Source: Eleusine coracana subsp. coracana (Eukaryota; Streptophyta; Magnoliopsida; Poales; Poaceae). Taken from it: a stretch of DNA of 64,000 nucleotides. The stretch spans positions 916,949 to 980,948 of the forward strand of contig CM064430.1 of NCBI GenBank assembly GCA_032690845.1. The letters run 5' to 3'. The translations under genes were made by a program, and so were the position numbers. This document shows, in pieces, positions 1-14,100 of the stretch. Each line of letters begins with the position of its first letter. Positions within the stretch are counted from its first letter, which is position 1. The notes below the pieces were generated by a model. The model was not told the DNA's origin, ran no database searches, and worked only from the letters and a program-made list of their open reading frames with translations.

Positions 1-1748
1 GCCATTTTCATGGGCTATAGCACATCCTATCGAGAGACTATAGCAATATTCATGTCCTAGACTCCTCGTCTTTTGATGTAATTCTGAGCCTGTCTAAGAT
101 GTTCATGGGCTATAGCACATGCCCTTGAGGGTCAGATATGATATATCTATATTTTTTTGTTATCTTCATTCGAGCCATTTTTGAACTATCTAAGCCACTT
201 TCGTGGGCTATAGCACATCCTATTGAGAGACTATAGCAATATTAATGTCGTATATTCCTCCTCTTTCTGATATAATTTTGAGCCTGTGTATGGTGTCCGT
301 GGGCTATAGCACATGCCCTCGAGGGTTAGATATGATTTATGTTTTTTTTATAATTTTCATTCGAGCCAATTTTCACCCATCTAAGCCATTTTCATGGGCT
401 ATAGCACATCCTATCGAGAGAATATAGAAATATACATGTCCTAGACTCGTCCTCTATTTGATGTAATTTTGAGCCTATTTAAGGTGTTCGTGGGCTATAG
501 CACATGCCCTTGAGGGTCAGATATGATTTATCTATATTTTTTTTGTTATCTTCATATGAGCCATTTTTTAACCATCTAAGCCATTTTCGTGGGCTATAGC
601 ACATCCTATTGAGAGTCTATAGCAATATTCATATCGTAGACTCCTCCTCTTTCTGATCTAATTTTGAGCCTGTCTAAGGTGTCTGTGGGCTATAGCACAT
701 GCCCTCGAGGGTCTGATATGATTTATGTGATTTATTGTTATTTTAATTAAAGCCAATTTTTACCCATCTAAGCCATGTTCATGCGCTATAGCACATCCCA
801 TGAAGAGTCTATAGCAATATTCATGTCCTAGACTCGTCCTCTTTTTGATGTTTTTTTAAATCTATCTAAGTTGTCTGTGGGCTATAGCACAAGCCCTCAA
901 GGGTCAGATATCATTTATCTATTTTTGTTGTTATCTTCATTCGAGCTAGTTTCCACCCAACTAAGCCATTTTCATGGGCTATAGCACATCCTATCGAGAG
1001 ACTTTAGCAATATTCATGTCCTAGACTCCTCCTCCTTTTGATGTAATTTTGAGCCTGTCTAAGGTGTCCGTGGGCTATAGCATATGCCCTCGAGGGTCAA
1101 ATATGACTTATCTATATTTTTTTGTTAACTTCATTTGTGCCATTTTTTTAACCATCTAAGCCATTTTCATGGGCTATAGCACATCCTATCGAGAGACTAT
1201 AGCAAGATTCATGTCCTAGACTCCTCCTCTTTTTGATGTAATTTTGAGCCTATCTGATGTGTTCGTGGGCTATAGCACGTGCCCTTGAGGGTCCCATATG
1301 ATTTATCTATATTATTTTATTATCATCATTCGAGCCATTTTTTAACCATGTAATCCATTTTCGTGGGCTATAGCACATCCTATCGAGAGACTATAGCAAT
1401 ATTCATGTCATAGACTCCTCCTCTTTTCCATGTAATTTTGAGCCTGTCTAAGGTGTCCGTGGGCTATAGCACATGCGTGAGCGTCAGATATGATTTATCT
1501 GTATTTTTTTGTTATCTTCATTCGAGCCATTTTTTAACCATCTAAGCCATTTTTGTTGGCTCTACCACATCCTATCGAGAGACTGTAGCAATATTCAAGT
1601 CGCATACTCCTCTTTTCCATTTAATTTTGAGCCTGTCTAAGGTATCGGTGGGCTATAGCACATGCCCTCGAGGGTGAGATATCATTTAGGTGTTTTTTTT
1701 GTAATTTTCATTTGGGCTAATTTTCACCCATCTAAGCCATTTTGATGG

Positions 1749-2447
1749 TGATGAGGACATCCTCCACTATTATCCACTACAGCGGCGACGGTGTGAGCCT
1801 CTGAATAATCCCACCTTGCTTAGCTTGGGAGGTGGAAGCCACCTTAAAAGGGAGAGCCACCCTTCCCCTATCAGTCTTGTCTTTTAGGGAGATTGGGCCT
1901 TTCCCTGAGTGGGCGCGCCGGAGTTGCGGTGCTAAGACTGCGGATTCAGGTCACGGACCTAGAATCGGGTCGGTGTGTCGGGCTTTCGGCAGGAGTTGCG
2001 GTACTAAGATTGCGGGATTCAGGGAATCCGGATCGGTGTGTCGGGCTTCGTTCCACCCCACCTGGGCCAGATATATCATTTGGTATCAGAGCTGGACCCT
2101 TGTTAAGAAGGGGAGAATGATGAGGACATCCTCCACTATTACCCGCTACATCGGCGATCGTGTGAGCCTCTGAATAATCCCACCTTGCTTAGCTTGGGAG
2201 GTGGAAGCCACCTTAAAAGGGAGAGCCACCCTTCCCCTATCAGACTAGTGTTTTAGGGAGATTGGGCCTTTCCCTGAGTGGGGGCGCCGGAGTTGCGGTG
2301 CTAAGACTGCGGATTCAGGTCGCGGACCTAGAATCGGGTCGGTGTGTCGGGCTTTCGGCAGGAGTTGCGGTGCTAAGATTGCGGGATTCAGGGAATCCGG
2401 ATCGGTGTGTCGGGCTTCGTTCCACCCCACCTGGGCCAGATATATCA
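1749..2447 (+). mobile_element. Complete miniature LTR retrotransposon (TRIM-like)
   Basis: Two direct 330-bp repeats (1749-2078 and 2118-2447) begin TGATGAGGACATCC and end GATATATCA, the TG...CA form of LTRs. They differ at about 11 positions by hand count (about 3%). The satellite is interrupted exactly here, with the 5-bp target duplication gatgg at 1744-1748 and 2448-2452. The 39 bp between the LTRs hold only a primer binding site (TGGTATCAGAGC, 2081-2092, complementary to the initiator-Met tRNA 3' end) and a purine tract against the second LTR (2105-2117). No coding capacity exists, so movement would need proteins in trans. LTRs of 330 bp with a 39-bp interior are extreme even for TRIM elements, which usually keep an interior of 100 bp or more. 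The open frames over the LTRs are not genes. Confidence 0.9.
2079..2117 (+). promoter_or_regulatory. Primer binding site plus polypurine tract of the miniature LTR element
   Basis: This is the entire interior of the element at 1749-2447. TTTGGTATCAGAGC is the classical plant PBS read by initiator-Met tRNA, and AAGAAGGGGAGAA directly before the second LTR is the polypurine tract for plus-strand priming. Only about a dozen bases separate the two. In frame across the tract and LTR start one can read EGENDEDIL. This resembles the end of a Ty3-gypsy pol running into its 3' LTR and suggests descent by internal deletion from a gypsy element (inference). Confidence 0.85.
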
Positions 2448-5400
2448 GATGGGCTATACCACATCCTATCGAGAGTCTATAGCAATATTCATGTCCTAGA
2501 CTCGTCCTCTTTATGATATAATTTTGGGCCTATCTAAGGTGTTCGTGGGCTATAGCACATGCCCTTGAGGGTCAAATATGATTTATCTATATTTTTTTTG
2601 TTATCTTCATTGGAGCCATTTTTTAACCATCTGAGCCATTTTTGTGGGCTATAGCACATCCTATTGAGAGACTATAGCAATATTCATGTCGTAGATTCCT
2701 CCTCTTTCCCATGTAATTTTGAGCCTGCCTAAGGTGTCCTTGGGCTATAGCACATGCCCTCGAGGGTGAGATATCATTTATCTATTTTTGTTGTTGTCTT
2801 CATTCGAGCCAGTTTCCACCCAACTAAGCCATTTTCATGGGCTATAGCACATCCTATCGAGAGACTATAGCAATATTCATGTCCTAGACTCCTCCTCTTT
2901 TTGATGTAATTTTGAGCCTATCTAAGGTATTTGTGGGCTATAGCACATGCCCATGAAGGTCAGATATGATTCATCTGTATTGTTTTGTTATCTTCATTTG
3001 AGCTATTTTTTAACCATGTAATCCATTTTCGTGGTCTATAGCACATCCTATCGAGAGACTATAGCAATATTCATATCATAGACTCTTCCTCGTTCTGATG
3101 TTATTTTGAGCATGTCTAAGGTGTCCGTGGGTTATATCACATGCCCTCGACGGTCAGATATGATTTGTTTGTTTTTTTTTGTTATTTTCATTCGAGCTAA
3201 TTTTCACCTATCTAAGCCATTTTCATGGTCTATAGCACATCCTATCGAGAGTCTATAGCAATATTCATGTCCTAGAATCCTTCTTTTTTCGATGTAATTC
3301 TAAGTCTGTCTAAGGTGTCCATGGGCTATAGCACATGCCCTTGAGGGTCAGATATCATTTATCTATTTTTATTGTTATCTTCATTTGAGCCTGTTTCTAC
3401 CCAACTAAGCCATTTTCATGGGCTATAGCACATCCTATCGAGAGACTATAGTAATATTCATGTCCTAGACTCCTCCTCTTTTGATGTAATTTTGAGCCTG
3501 TTTAAGGTGTTCGTGAGCTATAGCACGTGCTCTTGAGGGTCAGATATGATTTATCTATAACTTTTTGTTATCTTCGTTCGAGCCATTTTTTAACGATTTA
3601 AGCCATTTTCATGGGCTATAGCACATGCTATCGAGAGACTATAGCAATATTCATGTCGTAGACTCCTCCTCTTTCCCATGTAATTTTGAGCCTGTCTAAG
3701 GTGTCGGTGGGCTATAGCACATGCCCTCGAGCGTCAAATATGATTTATCTATATTTTTTTGTTATCTTCAATCGAGCCATTGTTTTAACCACCTAAGCCA
3801 TTTTTGTGCGCTATAGCACATCCTATCGAGAGACTATAGCAATATTCATGTCGTAAACTCCTGCTCTTTCTGATGTAATTTTGAGCCTGTATAAGGTGTC
3901 CGTGGGCTAGAGCACATGCGTGAGTGTCAGATATGATTTATCTATATTTTTTTGTTACCTTCATTAAAGCCATGTTTTAACCATCTAAGCCATTTTAGTG
4001 GGCTATAGCACATCCTATCGAGAGACTAGAGCGATATTCATGTCGTAGACTCCTCCTATTTCCGATATAATTTTGAGCCATTTTAGTGGGCTATAGCACA
4101 TGCCCTCGAGGGTCAGATATGATTTATGTGTTTTTTTATTGTTTTCATTCGAGCCAATTTTCACCGAAATAAGCCATTTTCATGCGCTATAGCACATCCT
4201 ATCGAGAGACTATAGCAATATTCATGTCGTACATTCCTCCTCTTTTCGATTGAATTTTGAGCCTGTCTAAGGTGTCCGTGGGCTATAGCACATGCCCTCG
4301 AGGGTCAAATATGATTTATGTTTTTTATTTTATTTTCATTTGAGCCAATTTTCACCCATCTAATCCATTTTCATGGGCTATAGCACATCCTATCGAGAGA
4401 ATATAGAAATATACATGTCCTAGACTCGTCCTCTATTCGATGTAATTTTGAGCCTGTCTACGGTGTCGGTGGGCTATAGCACAAGCCCTTGAGTGTTAGA
4501 TATCATTTAGGTGTTTTTTTGTTATTTTCATTTGAGTCAATTTTCACCCATCTAAGCCATTTTCATGGGCTATAGCACATCCTACCGAGAGTCTATAGCA
4601 ATATTCATGTCCTAGACTCGTCCTCTTTTTGATGTAATTTTGAGCCTATCTAAGGTGTTCGTGGGCTATAGCACGTGCCCTTGAGTGTCAGATATGATTT
4701 ATCTATATTGTTTTATTATCTTCATTCGAGCCATTTTTAACCATGTAATCCATTTTCGTGGGCTATAGCACATCCTGTCGAGAGACTATGGCAATATTCA
4801 TGTCGTAGATTCCTTCTCTTTCCCATGTAATTTTGAGCCTGCCTAAGGTGCCCGTGGGCTATAGCACATGCCCTCGAGGGTCAGATATGATTTATGTGTT
4901 TTTTTTTGTTATTTTCAATCGAGCCAATTTTCACCCATCTAATCCATTTTCATGGGTTATAGCACATCCTATCGAGAGACTATAGCAATATTCATGTCAT
5001 AAATTCCTCCTCTTTCCCATGTAATTTTGAGCCTGCCTAAGGTGTCCATGGGCTATAGCACATGCCCTCGAGGGTCAAATATGATTTATGTGTTTTTTTT
5101 ATTTTTATTCGAGCCAATTTTCACCGTTCTAAGCCTTTTCATGGGCTATATCAGATCCAATCGAGGGACTATAGCAATAATCATTTCATAGACTCCTCCT
5201 CTTTCTGATGTTATTTTGAGCCTGTCTAAGGTGTCCGTGAGTAATAGCACATGCCCTCGAGGGTCAGATATGATTTTTGTGTTTTTTTTGTTATTTTCAT
5301 CCGAGCTAATTTTCACCCATCTATGCTATTTTCATGGGCTATAGCACATCCATCGAGAGACTATAGCAATATCCATGTCCTAGACTCCTCCTCTTTTTGA

Positions 5401-7343
5401 TGTAATTTTGAGCCTGTCTAAGGTGTCCGTGGGCTATAGCACATGCCCACGAGGGTCAGATATCATTTATCTATTTTTGTCGTTATCTTCATTAGCCAGT
5501 TTCCACCCAACTAAGCCATTCTCATGGGCTATATCACATCCTATGGAGAGACTATAGAAATATTCATGTCCTAGACTCCTCCTCTTTTGATGTAATTTTG
5601 AGCCTGTTTAAAGTGTTCATGGGATAAAGCACATGCACTTGAGGGTCAGATATGATTTATCTATATTTTTTTGTTATCGTCATTCGAGCCAGTTTTTAAC
5701 CATCTAAGCCATTTTCGTTGGCTCTAGGACATCCTGTCGAGAGACTATGGTAATATTCAAGTCGTAGACTCCTCCTCTTTCCCATGTGTATTTGAGCCTG
5801 TCTAAGGTGTCGGTGGGCTATAGCACATGCCCTCGAGGGTCAGATATCATTTAGGTATTTTTTTTTGTTATTTTCATTTGAGCTAATTTTCACCCATCTA
5901 AGCCATTTTCATGGGCTATAGCACATCCTATCGAGAGACTATAGCAATATTCATGTCATAGATTCCTCCTCTTTCCCATGTAATTTTGAGCCTGCCTAAG
6001 GTGTCCGTGGGCTATAGCACATGCCCTCGAGGGTCAGATATGATTTATGTGTTTTTTTGTTATTTTTATTCGAGCTAATTTTCACCCATCTAATCCATTT
6101 TCATGGGCTATAGCGCATCCTATCGAGAGACTATAGCAATATTCATGTCTTCAATTCCTCCTGTTTCCCAAGTAATTTTGAGCCTGCCTAAGGTGTCCGT
6201 GGGCTATAGCACATGCCCTCGAGAGTCAGATATGATTTATGTATTTTTTTATTTTCATTCAAGCCAATTTTCACCGGTCTAAGCCATTTTCATGGGCTAT
6301 AGCACATCCAATCGAGGGACTATAGCAATAATCATGTCATAGACTCCTCCGCTTTCTGATGTTATTTTGAGCCTGTCTAAGGTGTCCGTGGGCTATAGCA
6401 CATACCCTCGAGGGTCAGATATGATTTATGTGTATTTTTTATTTTCATTCAAGCTGATTTTCACCCATCTAAGCCATTTTGATGGGCTATAGCATATCCT
6501 ATTGAGAGTCCTCTTTTTGATGTAATTTTGAGTCTATCTAAGGTGTCTGTGCGCTATAGCACATGCCACGAGGGTCAAATATCATTTATCTATTTTTGTT
6601 GTTGTCTTCATTCGAGCCAGTTTCCACCCAGCTAAGCTATTTTCATGGGCTATAGCACATCCTATCGAGAGACTATAGCAATATTCATGTCTTAGACTCC
6701 TCCTCTTTTGATGTTATTTTGAGACTGTCTAAAGTGTTCGTGGGCTATAGGACATGCCCTAGAGGGTAAGGTATGATTTATCTATATTTTTTTGTATCTT
6801 CATTCGAGGCATTTTTTAACCATCTAAGCCATTTTCGTGGGCTATAGCACATCCTATCGAGAGACTATAGCAATATTCAAGTCGTAGACTCCTCCTCTTT
6901 CTCATTTAATTTTTAGCCTACCGAAGGTGTCCGTGAGCTATAGCACATGCCCTCAAGGGTCAGATATGATTTATGTGTTTTTTTTGTTATTTTCATTCGA
7001 GCCAATTTTCACCCATCTATGCCATTTTCATGGGCTATGGCACATCCTATCGAGAGTCTATAGCAATATTCATGTCCTAGACTCGTCCTCTTTTCAATGT
7101 AATTTTGAGTTTGTCTAAAGTGTCCGTGGGATATAGCACATGCCTTCGAGGGTCAGATATCATTTATGTATTTTTGTTGTTGTCTTTATTCGAGCCAGTT
7201 TCCACCCAACTAAGCTATTTTCGTGGGCTATAGCACATCCTATCGAGAGACTATAGCAATATCCATATCCTAGACTCCTCCTCTTTTTGATGTAATTTTG
7301 AGCCTGTCTACGGTGTTCGTGGGCTATAGCACATGCCCTCGAG

Positions 7344-7918
7344 TGTCAGGACCCTAATGGTGCGGCGGCGGCTGTATATGAAGACCCTAGGGTCGCGCAA
7401 GACCCTTTGGACGTGCCCAAACGCCAAAAATTGGTGACGCAGCACCGAAATAGATTCTGGACCCTCTCTTGTTTCGACGATTTCTGATGACTCCGGATGA
7501 ATTTTGACATGAGACCGGTGGAATTGGAAAGGTCATCTTCTTATCTTTCCCTGCATATGTAGAACGTCCAAATTCGAGTCCGTATGTGTCCTGGGCATCC
7601 GTTTTAGTACAAACTGGTCCTAGGCCCCAAAACAGACTCAAAGTCGATTTTGGTTGGGCCTCCACCTTGGCTTCCACGTCTTGCTGGTCCTCCACATCTC
7701 CAAGTCCTTCTCCCATCTTCTCCTGGTCCTCTCCATGGTTCCTAATTACAATATAATCGTTAGGTAGCAAACCATTCTCAAAAGTGACATATGATGAAGA
7801 ACGTAGGAATGAGCTCACCTCTAAATTTAGTCGTCGTGCACGAGCTCTAGTTATTGAACCTTGCAAGTCCAGAATTTGAGAAGTGTTGCATGTATCCTTA
7901 GGAGTGATGTCCTCATCA
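7344..7918 (-). mobile_element. Ty3-gypsy-type LTR or pol 3'-end fragment inserted in the satellite
   Basis: The satellite stops at 7343-7348 and resumes at 7919. On the minus strand the insert begins TGATGAGGACATCACTCC, sharing its first 13 bases with the LTR of the miniature element at 1749, and ends GGGTCCTGACA, so it has TG...CA ends. From 7929 down to 7387 the minus strand is open for 180 codons and contains ITRARARRLNLEVSSFL followed by a LLPNDYIVIRNHGED segment. I recognise this as the poorly conserved tail seen downstream of the integrase in grass Ty3-gypsy polyproteins. No 5-bp target duplication is visible. Instead, a satellite stretch starting CTATAGCACATGCCCTCGAG stands on both sides, which fits a solo LTR altered by satellite exchange, or repair-mediated capture. 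It is not a functional gene. Confidence 0.6.
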
Positions 7919-10900
7919 CTATAGCACATGCCCTCGAGGGTCAGATATCATTTAGGTGTTTTTTTGTTATTTTCATATGAGCCAATTTTCACCCATCTAA
8001 GTCATTTTGATGGGCTATATCACATCCTATCGAGAGTCTATAGCAATATTCATGTCCTATAATCGTCCTCTTTTTGATGTAATTTTGAATCTGTCTAAGG
8101 TGTCCATGGGCTATAGCACATGCCCACGAGGGTCAGATATCATTTATCTATTTTTGTCGTTATCTTTATTAGAGCCAGTTTTCACCAACCTAAACCAATT
8201 TCATGGGCTATAGCACATCCTATCGAGAGACTATAGCAATATTCATGTCGTAGACTCCTCATTGTAATGATATTTTGAGCCTGTTTAAGGTGTCCGTAGG
8301 CTATAGCACATGCCCTCAAGGGTCAAATATGACTTATGTGTTTTTTTGTTATTTTCATTCGACCTAATTTTCACCCATCTAAGCCATTTTTCATGGGCTA
8401 TAGCACATCCTATCGAGAGTCTATAGCAATATTCATGTCCTAAAATCGCCCACTTTTCAATGTAGTTTTGATTCTGTCTAAGGTATCCATGGACTATAGC
8501 ACATGCCCTGGAAGGTTAGATATCATTTTTCTATTTTTGTTGTTATCTTTAGTCGAGTCTGTTTCTACCCAACGAAGCCAATTTCAAGGGCTATAGCACA
8601 TCCTATCGAGAGACTATAGCAATATTCATGTCCTAGACTCCTCTTTTGATGTTATTTTGAGCCTGTCTAAGGTGTCCATGGGCTATAGCACAAGCCCTCG
8701 AGTGTCAGATATTATTTATCTATTTTTGTTGTTTTCTTAATTTGAGCCAGTTTCCACCCAACTAAGCCATTTTTATGGGCTATTGCACATCCTGTCGAGA
8801 GACTATAACAATATTCATGTCCTAGACCCCTTCTCTTTTTGATGTAATTTTGAGCCTATCTAAGGTGTTTGTGGGCTATAGCACATGCCCTTGAGGGTCA
8901 AATATGATTTATTTGTATTGTTTTGTTATCTTCATTCGAGCTATTTTTTAACCATGTAATGCATTTTTGTGGGCTATAGCACATCCTATCGAGAGACTAT
9001 AACAATATTCATGTCATAGACTCTTTCCCGTTCCGATGTTATTTTGAGCTTGTCTAAGGTGTCCGTGGGCTATATCACATGCCCTCGACGGTCATATATG
9101 ATTTATGTGTTTTTTTTGTTATTTTCATTCGAGCTAATTTTTACCCATCGAAGCCATTTTCATGGGCTATAGCACATCCTATCGAGAGTCTATAGCAATA
9201 TTCATGTCCTAGAATTGTTCTTTTTTTGGTGTAATTCCAAGTCTGTCTAAGGTGTCCATGGGCTATAGCACATGCCCTTGAGGGTCAGATATCATTTATC
9301 TATTTTTGTCGTTATCTACATTCAAGCCAGTTATCTGTTTTGTCATCTATTTTTGTTGTTATCTTCATTCAAGCCAGTTTCCACACAACTAAGCCATTTT
9401 CATTGGCTATAGCGCATCCTATCGATAGACTTTAGCAATATTCATGTCCTAGACTTCTCCTCTTTTTGATGTAATTTTGAGCCTGTCTAAGGTATTCGTG
9501 GGCTATAGCACATGCCCTTGAGGGTCAGATATGATTTATCTGCATTGTTTTTGTTATTTTCATTCGAGCCATTTTTTAACCATCTAAGCCATTTTCATGG
9601 GCTATAACACATCCTATCGAGAGACTATAGCAATATTCATGTCATAGATTCCTCCTCTTTCCCATGCAATTTTGAGCCTACCTAAGGTGTCCGTGGGCTA
9701 TAGCACATGCCCTTGAGGGTCAGATATGATTTATGTGTTTTTTTTGTTATTTTCGTTCGAGCCAATTTTCACTCATCTAAGCCATTTTCAGGGGCTATAA
9801 GACATCCTATCGAGAGTCTATAGCAATATTCATGTCCTAGAATCGTCCTCTTTTCGATGTAATTTTGAGTCTGTCTAAGGTGTCCATAAGCTATAGCTCA
9901 TGCTCTCGAGGGCCAGATATTATTTATCTATTTTTGTTGTTATCTTAATTTGAGCCATTTTTTAATCATCTAAGCCATTTTCATGGGCTATAACACATCC
10001 TATCGAGAGACTATAGCAATATTCATGTCGTAGATTCCTCCTCTTTCCCATGTAATTTTGAGCCTGCCTAAGGTGTCCATGAGCTATAGCACATGCCCTC
10101 TAGGGTCAGATATGATTTATGTGTTTTGTTTATTATTTTCATTCAAGCCAATTTTCACTCATCTAAGCCATTTTCATGGGCTATAAGACATCCTATCGAG
10201 AGTCTATAGCAATATTCATGTCCTAGAATCATCCTATGTTCGATGTAATTTTGAGTCTGTCTAAGGTGTCCATGGGCTATAGCACTTGCCCTGGAGGGTC
10301 AGATATCATTTATCTATTTTGTTATCATAATTCGAGCCTCTTTCCACCCATCTTAGCCATTTTCATGGGCTATAGCACATCCTATCGAGAGACTATAGCA
10401 ATATCCATGTCCTAGACTCCTCCTCCTTTTGATGTAATTTTGAGCCCGTCTAAGGTGTTCGTGGGCTATAGCACATGCCCTCGATGATCAGATATAATTT
10501 ATCTATTTTTATTGTCATCTTCATTTGAGCCTCTTTCCACCCATCTAAGCCAGTTTCATGGGCTATAGCACATCCTACCAAGAGACTATAGCAATATTCA
10601 TGTCCTAGACTGCTCCTCTTTTGATGTAATTTTGAGCCTGTCTAAGGTGTTCGTAGGCTATAGCATATGCCCTCGATTGTCAGATATCAATTATCTATTT
10701 TTGTTGTTATCTTCATTCGAGCCTCTTTCCACCCAACTAAGCCATTTTCATGGGCTATAGCACATCCTATCGAGAGACTATAGCAATATTCATGTCCTAG
10801 TCTCGTCCTCTTTTGATGTAATTTTGAGCCTGTCTAATGTGTTCGTGGGCTATAGCACGTGCCCTCGAGGGTCAGATATGATTTATCTATATTTTTTTGT

Positions 10901-11139
10901 TATCTTCATTCGAGCCATTTTTTAACCATCTTAGCCATTTTAGTGGGCTATAACACATCCTATCGAGAGACTATAGCAATATTCATATCGTAGATTCCTC
11001 CTCATTCCCATGTAATTTTGAGCCTGCCTAAGGTGTCCGTGGGCTATAGCACATGCCCTCAAGGGTCAGATATGATTTATGTGTTTTTTTTGTTATTTTC
11101 ATTCGATATAATTTTTACCCATCTAAGCCATTTTCATGG

Positions 11140-14100
11140 GCTATAGCACATCACATCGAGAGTCTATAGCAATATTCATATCCTAGAATCGTCCTCTTTT
11201 CTATGTAATTTTAAGTCTGTCTATGGTGTCCATGGGCTATAGCACATTCCCTCGAGGGTCAGATATCATTTATCTATTTTTGTTGTTATCTTCATCCGAG
11301 CCAATTTCCACCCAGCATAGCCATGTTCATGGGCAATAGCACATCCTATCGAGAGACTATAGCAATATTCATGTCGTAGACTCCTCCTCTTTCCGATGTA
11401 ATTTTGGGCATGTCTAAAGTGTCCGTAGGCTATAGCACGTGCCCTCGAGGGTCAGATATGATTTATCTATATTTTTTGTTATCTTCATTCGAGCCATTTT
11501 TGAACCATCTAAGCCATTTTCGTGGGCTATAGCACATCCTATCGAGAGATTGTAGCAATATTCATGTCGTAGATTCTTTCTCTTTTCGATGTAATTTTGT
11601 ACCTATCTAAGATGTCCGTGGGCTATAGCACATGCCCACGAGGGTCAGATATGATTTATGTATTTTTTTGTTATTTTCATACGAGCCAATTTTCACCCAT
11701 TTAAGCCATTTTCATGGACACATCCTATCGAGAGACTATAGCAATATTCATGTCATAGACTCCTCCTCTTTCCGATGTAATTTTGAGCATGTCTAAGGTG
11801 TCTGTGGGCTATAATACATGCCCTTAAGGGTCAAATATGGTTTATCTTTATTTGTTTGTTATCATCATTTGAGCCATTTTTTTAACCATCTAAGCTATTT
11901 TTGTGGGCTATAGCAATATTCATGTCGTAGACGCCTCCACTTTTTGATGTAATTTTGAGCCTGTCTAAGGTGTCCGTAGGCTATAACACGTGCCCTCGAG
12001 GGTCGGATATGATTTATTTATACTTTTTTATATCTTCATTCGAGCCATTTTTGAACCATCTAAGCCATTTTCGTCGGCTATAGCACATCCTATCGAGAGA
12101 TTATAGCAATATTCATGTTGTAGATGCCTCCTCTTTCCGATGTAATTTTGATCCTGTCTAAGGTGTCCGTGGGCTATACCATATGCCAACGAGGGTCAGA
12201 TATGATTTATCTATACTTTTTGCAATCTTCAGTCGAGCCATTTTTGAACCATCTATGCCATTTTCGTGGGATATAGCACATCCTATTGAGGAGATTATAG
12301 CAATATTCATGTCGTAGATTCCTGCTCTTTCCGATGTAATTTTGAGCCTGTCTAAGGTGTCCGTGGGCTATAGCACATGCCCACGAAGGTCAAATATGAT
12401 TTATCTATAATTTTTTTGTTATTTTCATTCGAGCCATTTTTTAACCATCTAAGCCATTGATGGGCTATAACACATCCTATCGAGAGACTATAGCAATATT
12501 CATGTCGTAGATAACTCCTCTTTCCCATGTAATTTTAATCCTGCCTAAGGTGTCCGTGGTCTATAGCACATGCCCTCGAGGGTCAGATATGATTTATGTG
12601 TTTATTTTGTCATTTTTATTCGAACCAATTTTCACTCATCTAAGCCATTTTCATGGGCAATAAGACATCCTATCGAGAGTCTATAGCAATATCCATGTCC
12701 TTGAATCGTCCTTTTTTCGATATAATTTTGAGTTTGTCTAAGGTGTCCAAGGGATATAGCACATGCCCTCGAGGGTCCAATATCATTTATCTATTTTTGT
12801 TGTTATCTTCATTCGAGCCTCTTTCCAGCCAACTAAGCCATTTTCATGGGCTATAGCATATCCTATCGAGAGATTATAGCAATATTCATGTCGTAGATTC
12901 CTCCTCTTTCCGATGTAATTTTGAGCCTGTCTAGGGTGTCCGTGGGCTATAGCATATGCCCACGAGGGTCAAATATGATTTATCTATATTTTTTGTTATT
13001 TTCATTCGAGCCATTTTTTAACCATCTAAGCCATTTTCGTGGGCCATAACACATCCTATCGAGATATTATAGCAATATTCATGTCGTACTCCTCTTTCCC
13101 ATGTAATTTTGAGCCTGTCTAAGATGTCCATGGGCTATATCACATGCCCTCGAGGGTCAAATATTATTTATCTATATTTTTTTGTTATTTTCATTCGAGC
13201 CATTTTTTAATCATCTAAGCCATTTTCGTGGACTATAACACATCCTATCGAGAGACTATAGCAATATTCATGTCATAGATTCCTCCTCTTTCCCATGTAA
13301 TTTTGAGCCTGCCTAAGCTGTCCGTGGGCTATAGCTTATGCCCTCAAGGGTCAGATATGATTTATGTGTTTTTTTTGTTATCTTCATTCGAGCTTATTTT
13401 CATGGGCTATAGCACATCCTATCGAGAGTCTATAGCAATATTCATATCCTAGAATCGTCCTCTTTTCTATGTAATTTTCAGTCTGTTTAAGGTGTCCATG
13501 GGCTATAGCACATTCTCTCGAGGGTCAGATATCATTTATCTTTTTTTGTTGTTATCTTCATTCGAGCCAGTTTCCACCCAACATAGCCATTTTCATGGGC
13601 AATAGCACATGCTATCGAGAGACTACAACAATATTCATGTCGTAGACTCCTCCTCTTTTTGATGTAATTTTGGGCATGTCTAAGGTGTCCGTAGGCTATA
13701 GCACGTGCCCTCGAGGGTCAGATATGATTTATCTATATTTTTTGTTATCTTCATTCGAGCCATTTTTGAACCATCTAAGCCATTTTCGTGGGCTATAGCA
13801 CATCCTATCGAGAGATTATAGCAATATTCATGTCGTAGATTCGTCCTCTTTTTGATGTAATTTTGTACCTGTCTAAGGTGTCCGTGGGCTGTAGCACATG
13901 CCCACGAGGGTCAGATATGATTTATGTATTTTTTTGTTATATTCATTCGAGCCAATTTTCACCCATTTAAGCCATTTTCATGGACTATAGCACATCCTAT
14001 CGAGAGACTATAGCAATATTCATGTCATAGACTCCTCCTCTTTCCGATGTAATTTTGAGCATGTCTAAGGTGTCCGTGGGCTATAACACATGCCCTTAAG

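Noticed and set aside
1832..2516. Open frames in the 1.8-2.5 kb region
   Set aside because: They are the two LTRs of the miniature element read through; the peptides repeat because the LTRs repeat.
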